A stretch of 21,064 bases of DNA from an uncultured Peptococcaceae bacterium (GCA_937919295.1 CALFRX010000125.1:1-21064); one strand, 5' to 3'; positions 1-8,602 are shown, counted from the first letter of the stretch. The notes: generated by a model not told the origin, from the sequence alone. Program-made: numbers and translations.

Positions 1-685
1 GCATACTTCCCTACTTTAATTTCGGTCCCTTACGCCCGGGGCTACCATCGGCTACGCTTATGACGCGGCTTTTAATTTCTACTACCAGGATAATCTTGAC
101 CTTTTGAGGGAACTGGGCGCAAAGCTGATTCCCGTCAGCCCCTTAAAAGATAAAACCTTGCCCCAGTTGGACGGTTTGATCTTAGGCGGCGGTTATCCCG
201 AACTGCACCTGGCGGAGCTTTCCGCCAATACCTCCTTTCAGGAGAGCCTAAAACAGCGTTTAGAAGATGGTATGCCCTGCTATGCCGAGTGCGGCGGTTT
301 CATTTACCTGGGCCGCTCAATGACCGTGAACGGCGAAACTTACCCTCTTACCGGCTTTTTCCCCTTCGACTTCGCTATGACCGACCGGTTGCAGCGTTTC
401 GGTTATATGCAGGCAACGGTCGCCCCCCATACGATTTTCAGCGGCGAGGAACCGGAAACCCTCCGGGGGCATGAGTTTCACTATACCAAACGCGTGGATA
501 CGACATTTTACGCTACGGTTTACGACGTATCGAAAAAACGGAAAGCTAAGATCCTGCGTTGGCAGGAAGGTTTTCAAAAGAACAACGTGCTGAGCGGCTA
601 TCCCCATTTTCATTTTTACAGCAATCCCGCCTGCGTCGCTTGTTTTTTGGAAAATGCTCGAAAAGAGCAAAAGAAAAGGAAGTAA
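1..685 (+). CDS. cobB: Cobyrinate a,c-diamide synthase, C-terminal glutaminase part (partial, 5' end off window)
   Basis: This is the end of a CobB/CbiA-type enzyme, which amidates carboxylates a and c of the corrin ring using glutamine and ATP. The visible part is the class I glutamine amidotransferase domain. It contains DAAFNFYYQDNL, the GGGYPELH turn, the nucleophile cysteine in AECGG (codon 290-292), GHEFHYT, and a near-terminal YPHFHFYSNPA carrying the expected histidine. The N-terminal ATP-binding half lies outside the window. The coding frame is open only from base 20, because TAA at 17-19 is in frame and no start codon with a ribosome site follows before the conserved region. The gene should therefore continue upstream in another frame, which suggests a frameshift near the edge. 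The stop at 683-685 lies one base before the hemA start, so the two are probably co-transcribed. The alternative names cobB and cbiA depend on substrate and cannot be separated here. Confidence 0.85.
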
Positions 686-686
686 A

Positions 687-1925
687 ATGTTTTTTTCAGC
701 CATTGGAATTGATCATCGTGCAGACGCGCAAAAAAGAGAAAAATATGCCTTCAGCGATACGCAGAAGCTGGAGTTCGCCGCCGTTTTGGCGGAAAAGGGG
801 ATCTTTGAAAATGTGATCCTCTCCACCTGCAACCGCAGCGAAGTCTGGGTTTTTGCCAAGGAAAACGATCATCTTACCGACGACCTAATGGCGTGTTACC
901 GCTCTTTTTTCGACGGTGATGAAAGTATAATCTCCTGCTACGAGGGGAACGACGCTGTCCGCCACATCTTTCGGGTGACGGCGGGATTGGAATCGGCCAT
1001 CATCGGCGAAGATGAAATTTACCGTCAGGTGAAAGAGAGCTTTGAGGACAGCCGACGCTTTGGCAATACCGGTAAAGTTTTTAACCGCCTGTTTCAATCG
1101 GCGGCGCGCTGCGCCAAAGAGATCAAAAGTCATTTGAAAGTTTCAGAGATCCCCATTTCCCCCGGTTATATCGGACTAAAATTTTTGAAGCAAGAAGCGG
1201 GCTCCTTTACGGATAAAACCATGCTGATCATGGGCTTCGGCGAGATCGGCCAGAAGTTTTACCGCTATGCCCAAGAATACGGTATGCAGCGAATCATTGT
1301 TTGCAGCCGCTCCGCGGAACGAGTTAGGGAAGTCCTAAGCGGTACCGAAAACGCCCAATACCGTCCCTTTGCCTGCTGGAAGGATTTGCTTCCCGAGGCG
1401 GATATCGTGGTTACGGCAACTCGCTGCCCTCACTACATCATCAAAAAAGAGCTGCTGTTAACGAGGGAAAAGCCCCTCTATCTTCTCGATATGTCCATTC
1501 CCAGAAATATCGAAGGCAGCGTTGGCGAACTGCCTCTGCATCACCTTTATAACGTGGATGCCCTGACCCTTACCGCCAACGAAAACATGAAGGCCCGAAA
1601 GGCATTGTGCAAAACTGGGGAAACGATCATCGACCGCTATATGGAGGAATTTTTCGACTGGCTCAGCCGCCTGAAAGAAGACGAGGTCATCGAATCCCTT
1701 CATCAGTCCGTTGACCGGGTCATGGAGAACCACCTCGGTTATCTTTTTGGCAAGATCGACGTCAACGAAAAAGAAAAGAGCATCATCAGCCGAACGATGC
1801 AGGCAGCCATGAAAAAAGCGCTGATGAATCCCATTGTTTCTTTGAAATCCATGGAAGACAAAGAAAAACGGCAGGCTTATTCCAAGGTCATGGAAGAACT
1901 GTTCGATTTGAAACGGAAGGTGTAG
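687..1925 (+). CDS. hemA: Glutamyl-tRNA reductase
   Basis: HemA reduces glutamate on tRNA-Glu to glutamate-1-semialdehyde with NADPH, the first committed step of the C5 route to 5-aminolevulinate. The 412-residue product has the normal length. It shows the catalytic cysteine in LSTCNRSEV (Cys48), the substrate-pocket block GLESAIIGEDEIYRQV, an NADPH-binding MGFGEIGQ motif near residue 190, and a C-terminal helical dimerisation region. ATG 687 is preferred because it follows a purine-rich AAGGAAG at proper spacing and gives the canonical N-terminus MFFSAIGIDH; an upstream ATG at 654 lies inside cobB. One base separates its stop from the next gene. With hemL downstream, both steps from charged tRNA to 5-aminolevulinate are in this operon. 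Confidence 0.96.
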   Translation: MFFSAIGIDHRADAQKREKYAFSDTQKLEFAAVLAEKGIFENVILSTCNRSEVWVFAKENDHLTDDLMACYRSFFDGDESIISCYEGNDAVRHIFRVTAGLESAIIGEDEIYRQVKESFEDSRRFGNTGKVFNRLFQSAARCAKEIKSHLKVSEIPISPGYIGLKFLKQEAGSFTDKTMLIMGFGEIGQKFYRYAQEYGMQRIIVCSRSAERVREVLSGTENAQYRPFACWKDLLPEADIVVTATRCPHYIIKKELLLTREKPLYLLDMSIPRNIEGSVGELPLHHLYNVDALTLTANENMKARKALCKTGETIIDRYMEEFFDWLSRLKEDEVIESLHQSVDRVMENHLGYLFGKIDVNEKEKSIISRTMQAAMKKALMNPIVSLKSMEDKEKRQAYSKVMEELFDLKRKV

Positions 1926-1926
1926 T

Positions 1927-2547
1927 ATGTTTTATCCTTTATGCATCGAAATGAAGAACAAGGCGGTGCTGATCATCGGCGGCGGCCAAATCGGCTTACA
2001 CAAAGCTGAGATTTTGGCAAATGCCGGGGCAAAGCTTACGCTGATTGCCCCCGATCGCTTAAACGCTTGGGACGCGCTGCCCGTGATATGGCAGCGGGAA
2101 CGCTATGGCGGCCAGCCTTTGGACGGCTATTTTTTGGTGATTTGCGCTACCGAAGATCTCGCACTCAACGCTGCCGTTGCCACGGAATGTGAAAAACGCA
2201 AAATTCTCTGCGACAATACTTCCGCGGGTCAAAGCGGTGATCTGATTTTTCCTGCTGTGGTGCAAAAAGGCGGTTATACCGCAGCTGTGACCAGTAACGG
2301 GCAAACGCCGTTTTTGACCAAAAAAATCAAAGACGAGATCGAAAAGGTTTTATCCCCCTACGACGAAGAAACCGTGGCTTTGCTGACAAAGACACGCTTT
2401 TATATCATAGAACACTTCCCGGCGGAGAAAAAGGCGCTCCTATGTAAGCTGGCGCTGGCGCCGTTAAGCATCATCAGAGAGAAAGGAAATCCCGATGAAA
2501 TTAGTGATTGGCTCCAGAGGGAGCAAACTGGCGCTGGTACAGACTAA
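1927..2547 (+). CDS. sirC: Precorrin-2 dehydrogenase (siroheme synthase N-terminal type)
   Basis: This enzyme oxidises precorrin-2 to sirohydrochlorin with NAD; members of the CysG N-terminal/Met8p family may also chelate metal. The 206-residue protein opens with a Rossmann dinucleotide site, VLIIGGGQIGLHKAE. It has the conserved middle FPAVVQKGGYTAAVTSNGQTP, which matches the family's GDFIFPAVV and SGGxSP region, followed by a helical C-terminal domain. There is no methyltransferase domain; that activity is in the cobA-hemD product two genes downstream. The last 53 bases overlap the start of hemC in another frame, so the C-terminal tail doubles as hemC ribosome-site and coding sequence. The family is clear, but whether this protein also acts as a chelatase cannot be told. 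Confidence 0.9.
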   Translation: MFYPLCIEMKNKAVLIIGGGQIGLHKAEILANAGAKLTLIAPDRLNAWDALPVIWQRERYGGQPLDGYFLVICATEDLALNAAVATECEKRKILCDNTSAGQSGDLIFPAVVQKGGYTAAVTSNGQTPFLTKKIKDEIEKVLSPYDEETVALLTKTRFYIIEHFPAEKKALLCKLALAPLSIIREKGNPDEISDWLQREQTGAGTD

Positions 2548-3376
2548 CCTGATCGCCGACGCCATCAAAAAAGCGAATCCCCAGGTGGAAATGGAAATCA
2601 AGATCATCAAAACGAAAGGTGATATCATTCTCGATCAGCCCTTAAATGTAATCGGCGATAAAGGCCTCTTTGTCAAAGAGATTGAAGAGGCGCTGCTTTG
2701 TCATGAGATCGACTTGGCCGTACACAGTTTGAAAGATATGCCCGCCCAACTTCCCGCAGGTCTTATCATGGCGGTGACGCCAAAGCGGGAAGACCCCCGA
2801 GACGTATTGGTGACCTTCCACGGCGAAAAAAGTTTAAAGGAACTGCCCCCCAACGCCAAAATCGCCACCGGCAGTTTGCGCCGGGGTATCCAGATCAAAC
2901 GGCTTTTAGACAAGGCGGAGATCAAGGAAATTCGCGGCAACGTGGAAACCCGCATCAATAAGAGCAGAAATAACGGATATGACGGCGTTATTTTGGCCGC
3001 CGCAGGTCTTAACCGCCTAAGTCTTTCTTATGACGGCGTGGTTTTGAGCACCGAAGAGATGCTGCCCGCCCCCGCCCAGGGCATTTTGGGTTTGGAAACG
3101 AGATGCGGCGATGAAGCGGTGATTGGCTTATTAAAACCGCTGCACCATGAGGAAAGCCACCGTCAGGCTTTGGCGGAAAGAGCCTTCTTGCGTTACATAG
3201 AGGGCGGCTGTCACGCGCCTATGGGCGTTTGCTGCAAAATCGACGGCAATACCTTTACGCTGCGGGGTTTTTTCCAGACGGAAACGGATTATTTGGAAGA
3301 AACCGTTTACGGCGAGGTCGGAACGGAAGCGGTCAAAGGCAAAGAGCTGGCCTTGGTTTTAAGGGGGAGAATGTAA
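2495..3376 (+). CDS. hemC: Hydroxymethylbilane synthase (porphobilinogen deaminase)
   Basis: HemC joins four porphobilinogen molecules into the linear tetrapyrrole hydroxymethylbilane. The product is 293 residues. Family marks are the N-terminal GSRGSKLALVQTN, the active-site aspartate in HSLKDMP (Asp81), the arginine-rich GSLRRGIQIKR and IRGNVETRI segments that bind the growing chain, and the dipyrromethane-cofactor cysteine in EGGCHAPMG (Cys239). The start at 2495 lies inside the preceding reading frame and follows AAAGGAAAT at about seven bases. The product feeds the HemD half of the next gene. The C-terminus is slightly short compared with the roughly 310-residue family norm, but no domain is missing. 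Confidence 0.96.
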   Translation: MKLVIGSRGSKLALVQTNLIADAIKKANPQVEMEIKIIKTKGDIILDQPLNVIGDKGLFVKEIEEALLCHEIDLAVHSLKDMPAQLPAGLIMAVTPKREDPRDVLVTFHGEKSLKELPPNAKIATGSLRRGIQIKRLLDKAEIKEIRGNVETRINKSRNNGYDGVILAAAGLNRLSLSYDGVVLSTEEMLPAPAQGILGLETRCGDEAVIGLLKPLHHEESHRQALAERAFLRYIEGGCHAPMGVCCKIDGNTFTLRGFFQTETDYLEETVYGEVGTEAVKGKELALVLRGRM

Positions 3377-3377
3377 T

Positions 3378-4868
3378 ATGAAAAACGGAAAAGTATATTT
3401 GGTTGGCGCGGGTCCCGGCGATTATGGGTTGATCACTGTAAAAGGCCTAAAAACCATTGAAATTGCCGATGTTCTCGTCTATGATCGTTTGATCAACGGC
3501 CAGTTAATTGACCAGGCGCCCGCTGCTTGCGAAAAGATTTACGTAGGCAAACAGGCGGCCAACCATGCCTTGCCCCAGGATCAGATCAACGAATTGCTCT
3601 ATCAAAAAGCTGCCGCGGGGAAAACCGTGGTTCGCCTGAAAGGCGGCGATCCCTATGTCTTCGGCCGCGGCGGTGAAGAGGGAATTTACCTCGCGGAGCG
3701 CGGTATTGAAGTGGAAACTGTGCCGGGGATCACTTCTTCCATCGCCGGCCCCTGTTACGCCGGGATCCCCGTGACTCACCGGGATTGGGCATCTTCCTTT
3801 CATGTGTTTACCGGTAATTTCAAGGATGAAATCAGAGGCTTGGATTTTAAAAATTTGGCGGCGCTGGAAGGAACGCTGATCTTTTTGATGGGCTTTGCTA
3901 ACCTCGACTACATCACCGAAGGCTTGCTGGCCGCAGGGAAAGATCGACATACGCCGGTAGCGGTGGTTTCCAACGCCACCACGGCAAAGCAGAAAACAGC
4001 CGTGGGCGAACTGCACGATATCCGTGAAAAGGTTCAGGCTGAAAACCTCGTTTCTCCCGCCATCACCATCATTGGCGATGTGGTGAAATGCCGGGAAGAT
4101 TTGAACTTTTTCGAGCAAAACAGGAAGGACGGCGTGCTGATTTTAAGAGACGCCCGGCAGAGCGCTTTGTTTGCTAAGAAACTGCTGGCCAACGATTTTA
4201 TGCCGGTGGTCTGTCCGGTGATTCAAATTGAGTCGCTGGGACTTACCGCTGCCTTGGCCGCGGCCTTTCAAAAGATTTCCTCCTATGATTGGATCGTGTT
4301 CACGTCCCCCAACGGAGTGAAGGCCTTCTTCACCTTATACCTCGGCGAAAAGGGTGATTTGCGTCGTCTGTCTCAAGCAAAATTCGCGGTGATCGGCAAA
4401 GGTACGGCGGAGGTATTGGCCGAATACGGCTTTATCGCCGACTTTGTTCCTTCAAAACAGGTCAGCTTCGCTTTGGCCGATGGACTTTTGCCTCTGCTGA
4501 AGGAAGGAGAAAACATACTCCTGCCCCGCTCCGCCATAGCCGATAACGATCTCAAAGAAAAGTTGGAAACAAAGGGTTTTGTCGATGATATCAAGATTTA
4601 CGATACGTTGATTTGCACGGAAAAAGAAGAAGAATTGAAAACACTGCTGCAAACAGGGGAAGTCAAATATGTTCCCTTTACCAGCGCCTCGACAGTGGAC
4701 GGTTTCATGAAAGCCTGCGATGGCGATCTCAGCTGCTTAAAGCAGGTGAAAACGGTGGCCATCGGCCCCATCACCGCCAAACGTATGCGGGAGCTGGGTA
4801 TTACCCCCGATTTGGAAGCCGCAGACCACAGTCTTGACGGTATTGTCGCGGTGTTACAAGGAGATTGA
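3378..4868 (+). CDS. cobA: Uroporphyrinogen-III C-methyltransferase / uroporphyrinogen-III synthase fusion
   Basis: This is a two-domain fusion of 496 residues. Residues 1 to about 245 are an SAM-dependent uroporphyrinogen-III C-methyltransferase (CobA/SUMT) with VYLVGAGPGDYGLITVKG, VRLKGGDPYVFGRGGEE and VPGITSSIAGPCYAGIPVTH. Residues from about 250 to the end are a HemD-like uroporphyrinogen-III synthase, recognisable by the pattern IVFTSPNGVKAF, ILLPRS, VPFTSASTVDGF and TVAIGPITAKRMRELG. The fused enzyme would cyclise hydroxymethylbilane to uroporphyrinogen III and then methylate C2 and C7 to give precorrin-2. Such fusions are well known in anaerobic Bacillota. Because the methyltransferase is fused to the synthase and no uroporphyrinogen decarboxylase is nearby, flux appears directed to siroheme and corrinoids rather than haem. 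A GGGGGA ribosome site overlaps the end of hemC. Confidence 0.95.
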   Translation: MKNGKVYLVGAGPGDYGLITVKGLKTIEIADVLVYDRLINGQLIDQAPAACEKIYVGKQAANHALPQDQINELLYQKAAAGKTVVRLKGGDPYVFGRGGEEGIYLAERGIEVETVPGITSSIAGPCYAGIPVTHRDWASSFHVFTGNFKDEIRGLDFKNLAALEGTLIFLMGFANLDYITEGLLAAGKDRHTPVAVVSNATTAKQKTAVGELHDIREKVQAENLVSPAITIIGDVVKCREDLNFFEQNRKDGVLILRDARQSALFAKKLLANDFMPVVCPVIQIESLGLTAALAAAFQKISSYDWIVFTSPNGVKAFFTLYLGEKGDLRRLSQAKFAVIGKGTAEVLAEYGFIADFVPSKQVSFALADGLLPLLKEGENILLPRSAIADNDLKEKLETKGFVDDIKIYDTLICTEKEEELKTLLQTGEVKYVPFTSASTVDGFMKACDGDLSCLKQVKTVAIGPITAKRMRELGITPDLEAADHSLDGIVAVLQGD

Positions 4869-4872
4869 GTAT

Positions 4873-5827
4873 ATGGAACGTCCAAGAAGATTAAGAACCA
4901 GCGAAAAAATCCGTTCCCTGGTCAGAGAAACCCACTTGGAACGGGAAGAATTGATGTATCCCCTTTTTGTTAGGGCAGGGCAGGGCATCAAAGAAGAGAT
5001 CGAGTCCATGCCCGATCAGTACCGCTATTCTGTCGACAAGCTGAAAGAAGCCGTGGCGGAAGTGGAAGACGCCGGAATCAATCATATCATTCTCTTCGGC
5101 ATTCCTGACCTCAAAGACCGCGACGCCAAGGGCAGCGCCGCCTTTGCCAAAGACGGCATCATTCAGCAAGCCATTGCCGAAATCAAGGGTTTCAGCGATA
5201 TCTATATCACCACCGACGTCTGTCTTTGCGAATATACCAGCCACGGCCATTGCGGACTCTTGGCCAAAGACGGCTATGTGGATAACGACAGCAGTCTAAG
5301 AGTTCTGGCGGAAACGGCCTTGAGTCATGCCGCCGCCGGCGCCGATATGGTGGCCCCCTCCGATATGATGGACGGCAGAGTCGGCGCCATTCGCAATATT
5401 TTAGATGAAAAAGGATTCGTTAATGTTCCCGTTATGTCTTACGCGGCGAAATACGCTTCCAACTATTACGGTCCCTTTCGGGAAGCTGCTTGCAGCGCCC
5501 CCGGTCACGGTGACCGCAAAGGCTATCAGATGGATTATCACAATGCCAGGGAAGCCAAAACCGAGGTTATGCTCGACCTTCACGAAGGCGCCGATATCAT
5601 CATGGTGAAACCGGCCTTGGCCTATCTCGACATTCTTGCCAATCTGCGGCCCAAAATCAGCAAGCCTATGCGGTGAATATGCCATGCTAAAAAATGCGGT
5701 GGAACATCATCTTGTGGCCCCGGAGATTGTCTATGAGAGTCATATTGCCATGAAGCGGGCCGGCGCCGATATCATTCTGACCTATTTCGCCAAAGAGTTG
5801 GGCCACTTGCTAAAGGAGATGGTATGA
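4873..5827 (+). pseudogene. hemB: Porphobilinogen synthase (5-aminolevulinate dehydratase), frameshifted by a short deletion
   Basis: HemB condenses two 5-aminolevulinates to porphobilinogen. From ATG 4873 (AAGGAG upstream) the frame encodes 267 residues and stops at TGA 5674-5676. The rest of the protein, from GEYAMLKNAVEHH to LLKEMV, continues in another frame to TGA 5825-5827. Both Schiff-base lysines are in the first part: Lys193 in SYAAKYAS and Lys246 in IMVKPALAY. So is a zinc-type cysteine set, Cys117, Cys119 and Cys127 (DVCLCEYTSHGHC). At the junction, KPM is followed directly by GEYAM, whereas the family has about six residues of the form AAYxVS between them; one base remains in place of eighteen. 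About 17 bases are thus missing, including the codon for a substrate-binding serine. The reconstructed length, about 323 residues, is normal. The cause is a true deletion or a sequence error; the intact flanks and operon position argue for recency or error. Confidence 0.9.
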
Positions 5828-7155
5828 TGTTTAAAGATAATGATAAAGAGGCGATTTTAGCCTTGAGTAAAAAGATCATGGTCGGCGGTGTTAACAGTCC
5901 TGTGCGGGCCTTTCGCTCTGTTGATGCGACGCCGGTGATCGTCAAAAAAGCAAAGGGCGCTTATTTGGAAGACATCAGCGGCGCGCGCTATATCGACTAC
6001 GTTTGCTCTTATGGCCCCCTGATCTTCGGCCACGCCCCGGCTTTTGTTGAGGAAGCGGTGACCGCGGCGCTGAAAAACGGCACCACATACGGTTTTACCA
6101 CCCCTGCCGAAGTGGAATTGGCCGAGATCATTACCTCCGCTTACAAAGGCTGCGACATGGTGCGCATGGTCAACTCCGGCACTGAAGCGACGATGAGTGC
6201 CATCCGCCTGGCCCGTGGTTTTACCGGCAGAAATAAAATTCTGAAATTCGAAGGCTGTTATCACGGCCACTGCGACAGCCTCTTGGTGAAAAGTGGCAGC
6301 GGCCTTTTGACCCAGGGGGTTCCCACTTCCTTGGGACTGTTCCCCGGGGTTATCTCGGAAACCTTGGTCTGCCCCTATAATGACGCTGATGCCCTGGAAG
6401 AGCTGATCAAGCAGTATCCCGAAGAGATCGCCTGCGTGATTTTAGAGCCCATTGCCGGTAATATGGGCGTATTGCCCCCTGATGACGGTTATTTGCAACG
6501 GGTGCGGCAGATCACGGAAAAATATGGGATTTTGCTGATTTTTGACGAAGTCATCACCGGTTTCCGTGTCGGCTACCATTCCGCGGCGGGAGATTTTGAT
6601 ATCGTCCCTGACCTGGTTTGCTTCGGTAAGATCATCGGCGGCGGCCTGCCCGTTGGCGCTTACGGCGGCAGAAAAGAGATCATGGCCATGGTCGCTCCTT
6701 TGGGCCCTGTTTATCAGGGCGGTACGCTTTCCGGCAATCCCCTGGCCATGAGCGCCGGGATCGCCGCTTTGAGCCATTTGCGGGATCATCCTGAAACTTA
6801 CGCTACTTTGAACCAAAACGCCGCTTATCTTGAAGAAAACATCAACGCGGCAATTAAAAAATACCGTGTTCCGGCAGTGACCTCCCGCTACAAGGGTATG
6901 TTCTGTCTGTTCTTTACGGCAGAGAAAGTGAAGTCCTACGACGATGTGCTGCAATGCGACACCTCGCTCTATCAAGCGTTCTTTACAGGGATGCTGAAAG
7001 AGGGCGTGCTTTTGGCGCCGTCACAGTATGAAGGTTGGTTCCCCTCGACGGCACACACTGCGGAAATCCTTGCGGAAACCGTCGCCGCGGTGAACCGTGT
7101 TTTTGCCCAGTTGAGCACAGGGAATAAAGGAGATAGGGTAAAAGATGAAAGGTAA
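5824..7155 (+). CDS. hemL: Glutamate-1-semialdehyde 2,1-aminomutase
   Basis: HemL is a pyridoxal-phosphate enzyme that moves the amino group of glutamate-1-semialdehyde to form 5-aminolevulinate. The 443-residue protein has the expected VNSGTEATMSAIRLARG cofactor-phosphate region, GCYHGHCDSLLVKSGSG, LIFDEVITGFRVGYHSAAG and the cofactor lysine in CFGKIIGGGLPVGAYGG. Length is typical. Two adjacent ATG codons (5824 and 5827) could start it; AAGGAG at 5813-5818 is five bases from the first and eight from the second, so the second may be used. The first overlaps the hemB stop. Its own stop lies 11 bases inside cbiL, which implies translational coupling. Confidence 0.96.
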   Translation: MMFKDNDKEAILALSKKIMVGGVNSPVRAFRSVDATPVIVKKAKGAYLEDISGARYIDYVCSYGPLIFGHAPAFVEEAVTAALKNGTTYGFTTPAEVELAEIITSAYKGCDMVRMVNSGTEATMSAIRLARGFTGRNKILKFEGCYHGHCDSLLVKSGSGLLTQGVPTSLGLFPGVISETLVCPYNDADALEELIKQYPEEIACVILEPIAGNMGVLPPDDGYLQRVRQITEKYGILLIFDEVITGFRVGYHSAAGDFDIVPDLVCFGKIIGGGLPVGAYGGRKEIMAMVAPLGPVYQGGTLSGNPLAMSAGIAALSHLRDHPETYATLNQNAAYLEENINAAIKKYRVPAVTSRYKGMFCLFFTAEKVKSYDDVLQCDTSLYQAFFTGMLKEGVLLAPSQYEGWFPSTAHTAEILAETVAAVNRVFAQLSTGNKGDRVKDER

Positions 7156-7843
7156 ATTTTATGGCGTCGGCGTCGGTCCCGGCGACCCCGAATTATTGAC
7201 ATTAAAAGGAAAGCGTGTTTTAAGTGAAGTGGATTACATCGTAACCCCCAAAACAAAAGGGGACGGCGACAGCACCGCTTTGCGGATCGTCGCTCCTTAT
7301 ATCAAGGGCAAAACCGTGATAGAGCAGGTGTTGCCTATGACAAAAGACAGGGATATGCTGGCCAAAGCCTGGGCGGACGGCGCCACGGAAATTGCCGAAT
7401 ATTTGGAACGTGGTAAAAACGTGGCCTTTATCACCCTCGGCGACCCATCATTGTTCAGTACGTTTATGTATGTTTTCCGTCCTATCCGGGATAAAGGTTA
7501 TCTTTGGGAGATTGTTCCCGGCATCAGCGCCCCCGCGGCCGCCGCGGCCGCTTTAGGTTGCGGCCTCGCCGATGGTGACGAAAGCCTGGCCATCTTGGCG
7601 GCCACCACGGACATCAACAAGGTCGAGGAAACCGTTGTTTCCCACGACAACACCGTGTTGATGAAAGGCGCCGGCAAGTGGCGGGATATTGCCGCTGTGC
7701 TGCAAAAGCACGGCCTGACAAAGCATACCGTCGCCGCGGAAAAATGCACCATGAAGGATGAAAGAATCTTTGAACAGATCGAGGAAATGCCGGAAGACCT
7801 CAGCTATTTCCTTACCGCCATTGTCAGAAAGGGGAAGCGTTAA
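7145..7843 (+). CDS. cbiL: Precorrin-2 / cobalt-factor II C20-methyltransferase
   Basis: This 232-residue SAM-dependent enzyme methylates C20 of the early corrin precursor. It has the tetrapyrrole methylase N-terminal loop FYGVGVGPGDPELLTLKG, the C20-enzyme sequence YIVTPKTKGDGDSTALRI, the LGDPSLFSTFMYVF block and VPGISAPAAAAAALG. These features separate it from CobA and CbiF types. In anaerobes the substrate is usually the cobalt form, hence cbiL rather than cobI; the sequence alone does not decide. The start overlaps the end of hemL, where GGAGATAGG serves as the ribosome site. A GC-rich run near 7535-7555 simply encodes the alanine stretch. Confidence 0.93.
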   Translation: MKGKFYGVGVGPGDPELLTLKGKRVLSEVDYIVTPKTKGDGDSTALRIVAPYIKGKTVIEQVLPMTKDRDMLAKAWADGATEIAEYLERGKNVAFITLGDPSLFSTFMYVFRPIRDKGYLWEIVPGISAPAAAAAALGCGLADGDESLAILAATTDINKVEETVVSHDNTVLMKGAGKWRDIAAVLQKHGLTKHTVAAEKCTMKDERIFEQIEEMPEDLSYFLTAIVRKGKR

Positions 7844-8602
7844 ATGAAGATGATTCAAATTGTAGGGGCGGGCCCCGGTGATCCAGAGCTGATCACCGTC
7901 AAAGGGATGAACGCCTTAAAAGAAGCGGATATTGTGATCTACGCGGGTTCCCTGGTGAATCCAAAATTGCTTGAATACTGCAAAAAGGACTGCACCGTTT
8001 ACGACAGTGCCGGCATGAACTTAGATGAAGTGATCGCCGTGATGAAAGCAGAATATGCCAAGGACAAAAGGATTGTGCGGCTCCACACCGGCGATCCCTC
8101 GATTTACGGCGCCATTCGGGAACAGATGGATCTTTTGGCAGGTTTGGATATTCCCTTTACCGTGATTCCCGGCGTCAGTTCCTTCTGCGCCGCTGCCGCG
8201 GCGTTAAAAAAAGAATATGTTTTGCCGGAAGTCTCTCAGACGGTGATCCTCACCCGCATGGAGGGAAGAACGCCTGTGCCAAAAAAGGAAGATATCCGCA
8301 ATCTGGCCAAAATCAACGCCACGATGATTATCTTTTTGAGCGTTCACCTCATTGAGGAATTGGTGGAACGTTTGAAAGCGGGCTATCCCGAGGATACGCC
8401 CTGCGCCGTGGTGTATAAAGCCTCATGGCCCGAAGAAAAACAGGTTGTCGGCACCTTGGCGGATATCGCCGGGAAAGTCCGTGAAGAGGGGATCGGCAAA
8501 ACCGCCCTCATTACCGTGGGCCGTTTTCTCGGCGACGAATACGCCCTTTCGAAACTTTACGATAAGTCCTTTTCCCACGGTTACAGGGAGGCAAAGGACT
8601 GA
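7844..8602 (+). CDS. cbiF: Precorrin-4 / cobalt-precorrin-4 C11-methyltransferase
   Basis: This 252-residue SAM-dependent methylase acts at C11 of the corrin ring, after ring contraction. Diagnostic stretches are IVGAGPGDPELITVKG, VIYAGSLVNPKLLEYC, the LHTGDPSIYGAIREQMD block, IPGVSSFCAAAAALKKEY and TRMEGRTPVPKKEDI. Together they match CbiF/CobM more closely than other corrin methylases. The ATG directly follows the cbiL stop with no spacer, and GGGGAAG lies upstream. It is the last gene of the tetrapyrrole operon. The enzymes between cbiL and cbiF (ring contraction, C17 methylation) and the later cbi genes are not in this window, so the corrin pathway must be split over several loci. Confidence 0.93.
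   Translation: MKMIQIVGAGPGDPELITVKGMNALKEADIVIYAGSLVNPKLLEYCKKDCTVYDSAGMNLDEVIAVMKAEYAKDKRIVRLHTGDPSIYGAIREQMDLLAGLDIPFTVIPGVSSFCAAAAALKKEYVLPEVSQTVILTRMEGRTPVPKKEDIRNLAKINATMIIFLSVHLIEELVERLKAGYPEDTPCAVVYKASWPEEKQVVGTLADIAGKVREEGIGKTALITVGRFLGDEYALSKLYDKSFSHGYREAKD

Noticed and set aside
3504..4118. 204-codon open frame on the - strand inside cobA-hemD
   Set aside because: It is antisense to a clearly conserved gene, has no recognisable domain or ribosome site, and fits codon-bias shadowing.
5660..5690. Programmed ribosomal frameshift in hemB
   Set aside because: Conserved codons are physically missing at the junction, and no slippery heptamer or stimulatory structure is seen; frameshifting would not restore the lost residues.
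7535..7556. GC-rich CCGCGG/GCGGCC run in cbiL as a repeat or recombination site
   Set aside because: It codes for an alanine run in the conserved VPGISAPAAAAAALG segment, which explains the composition.
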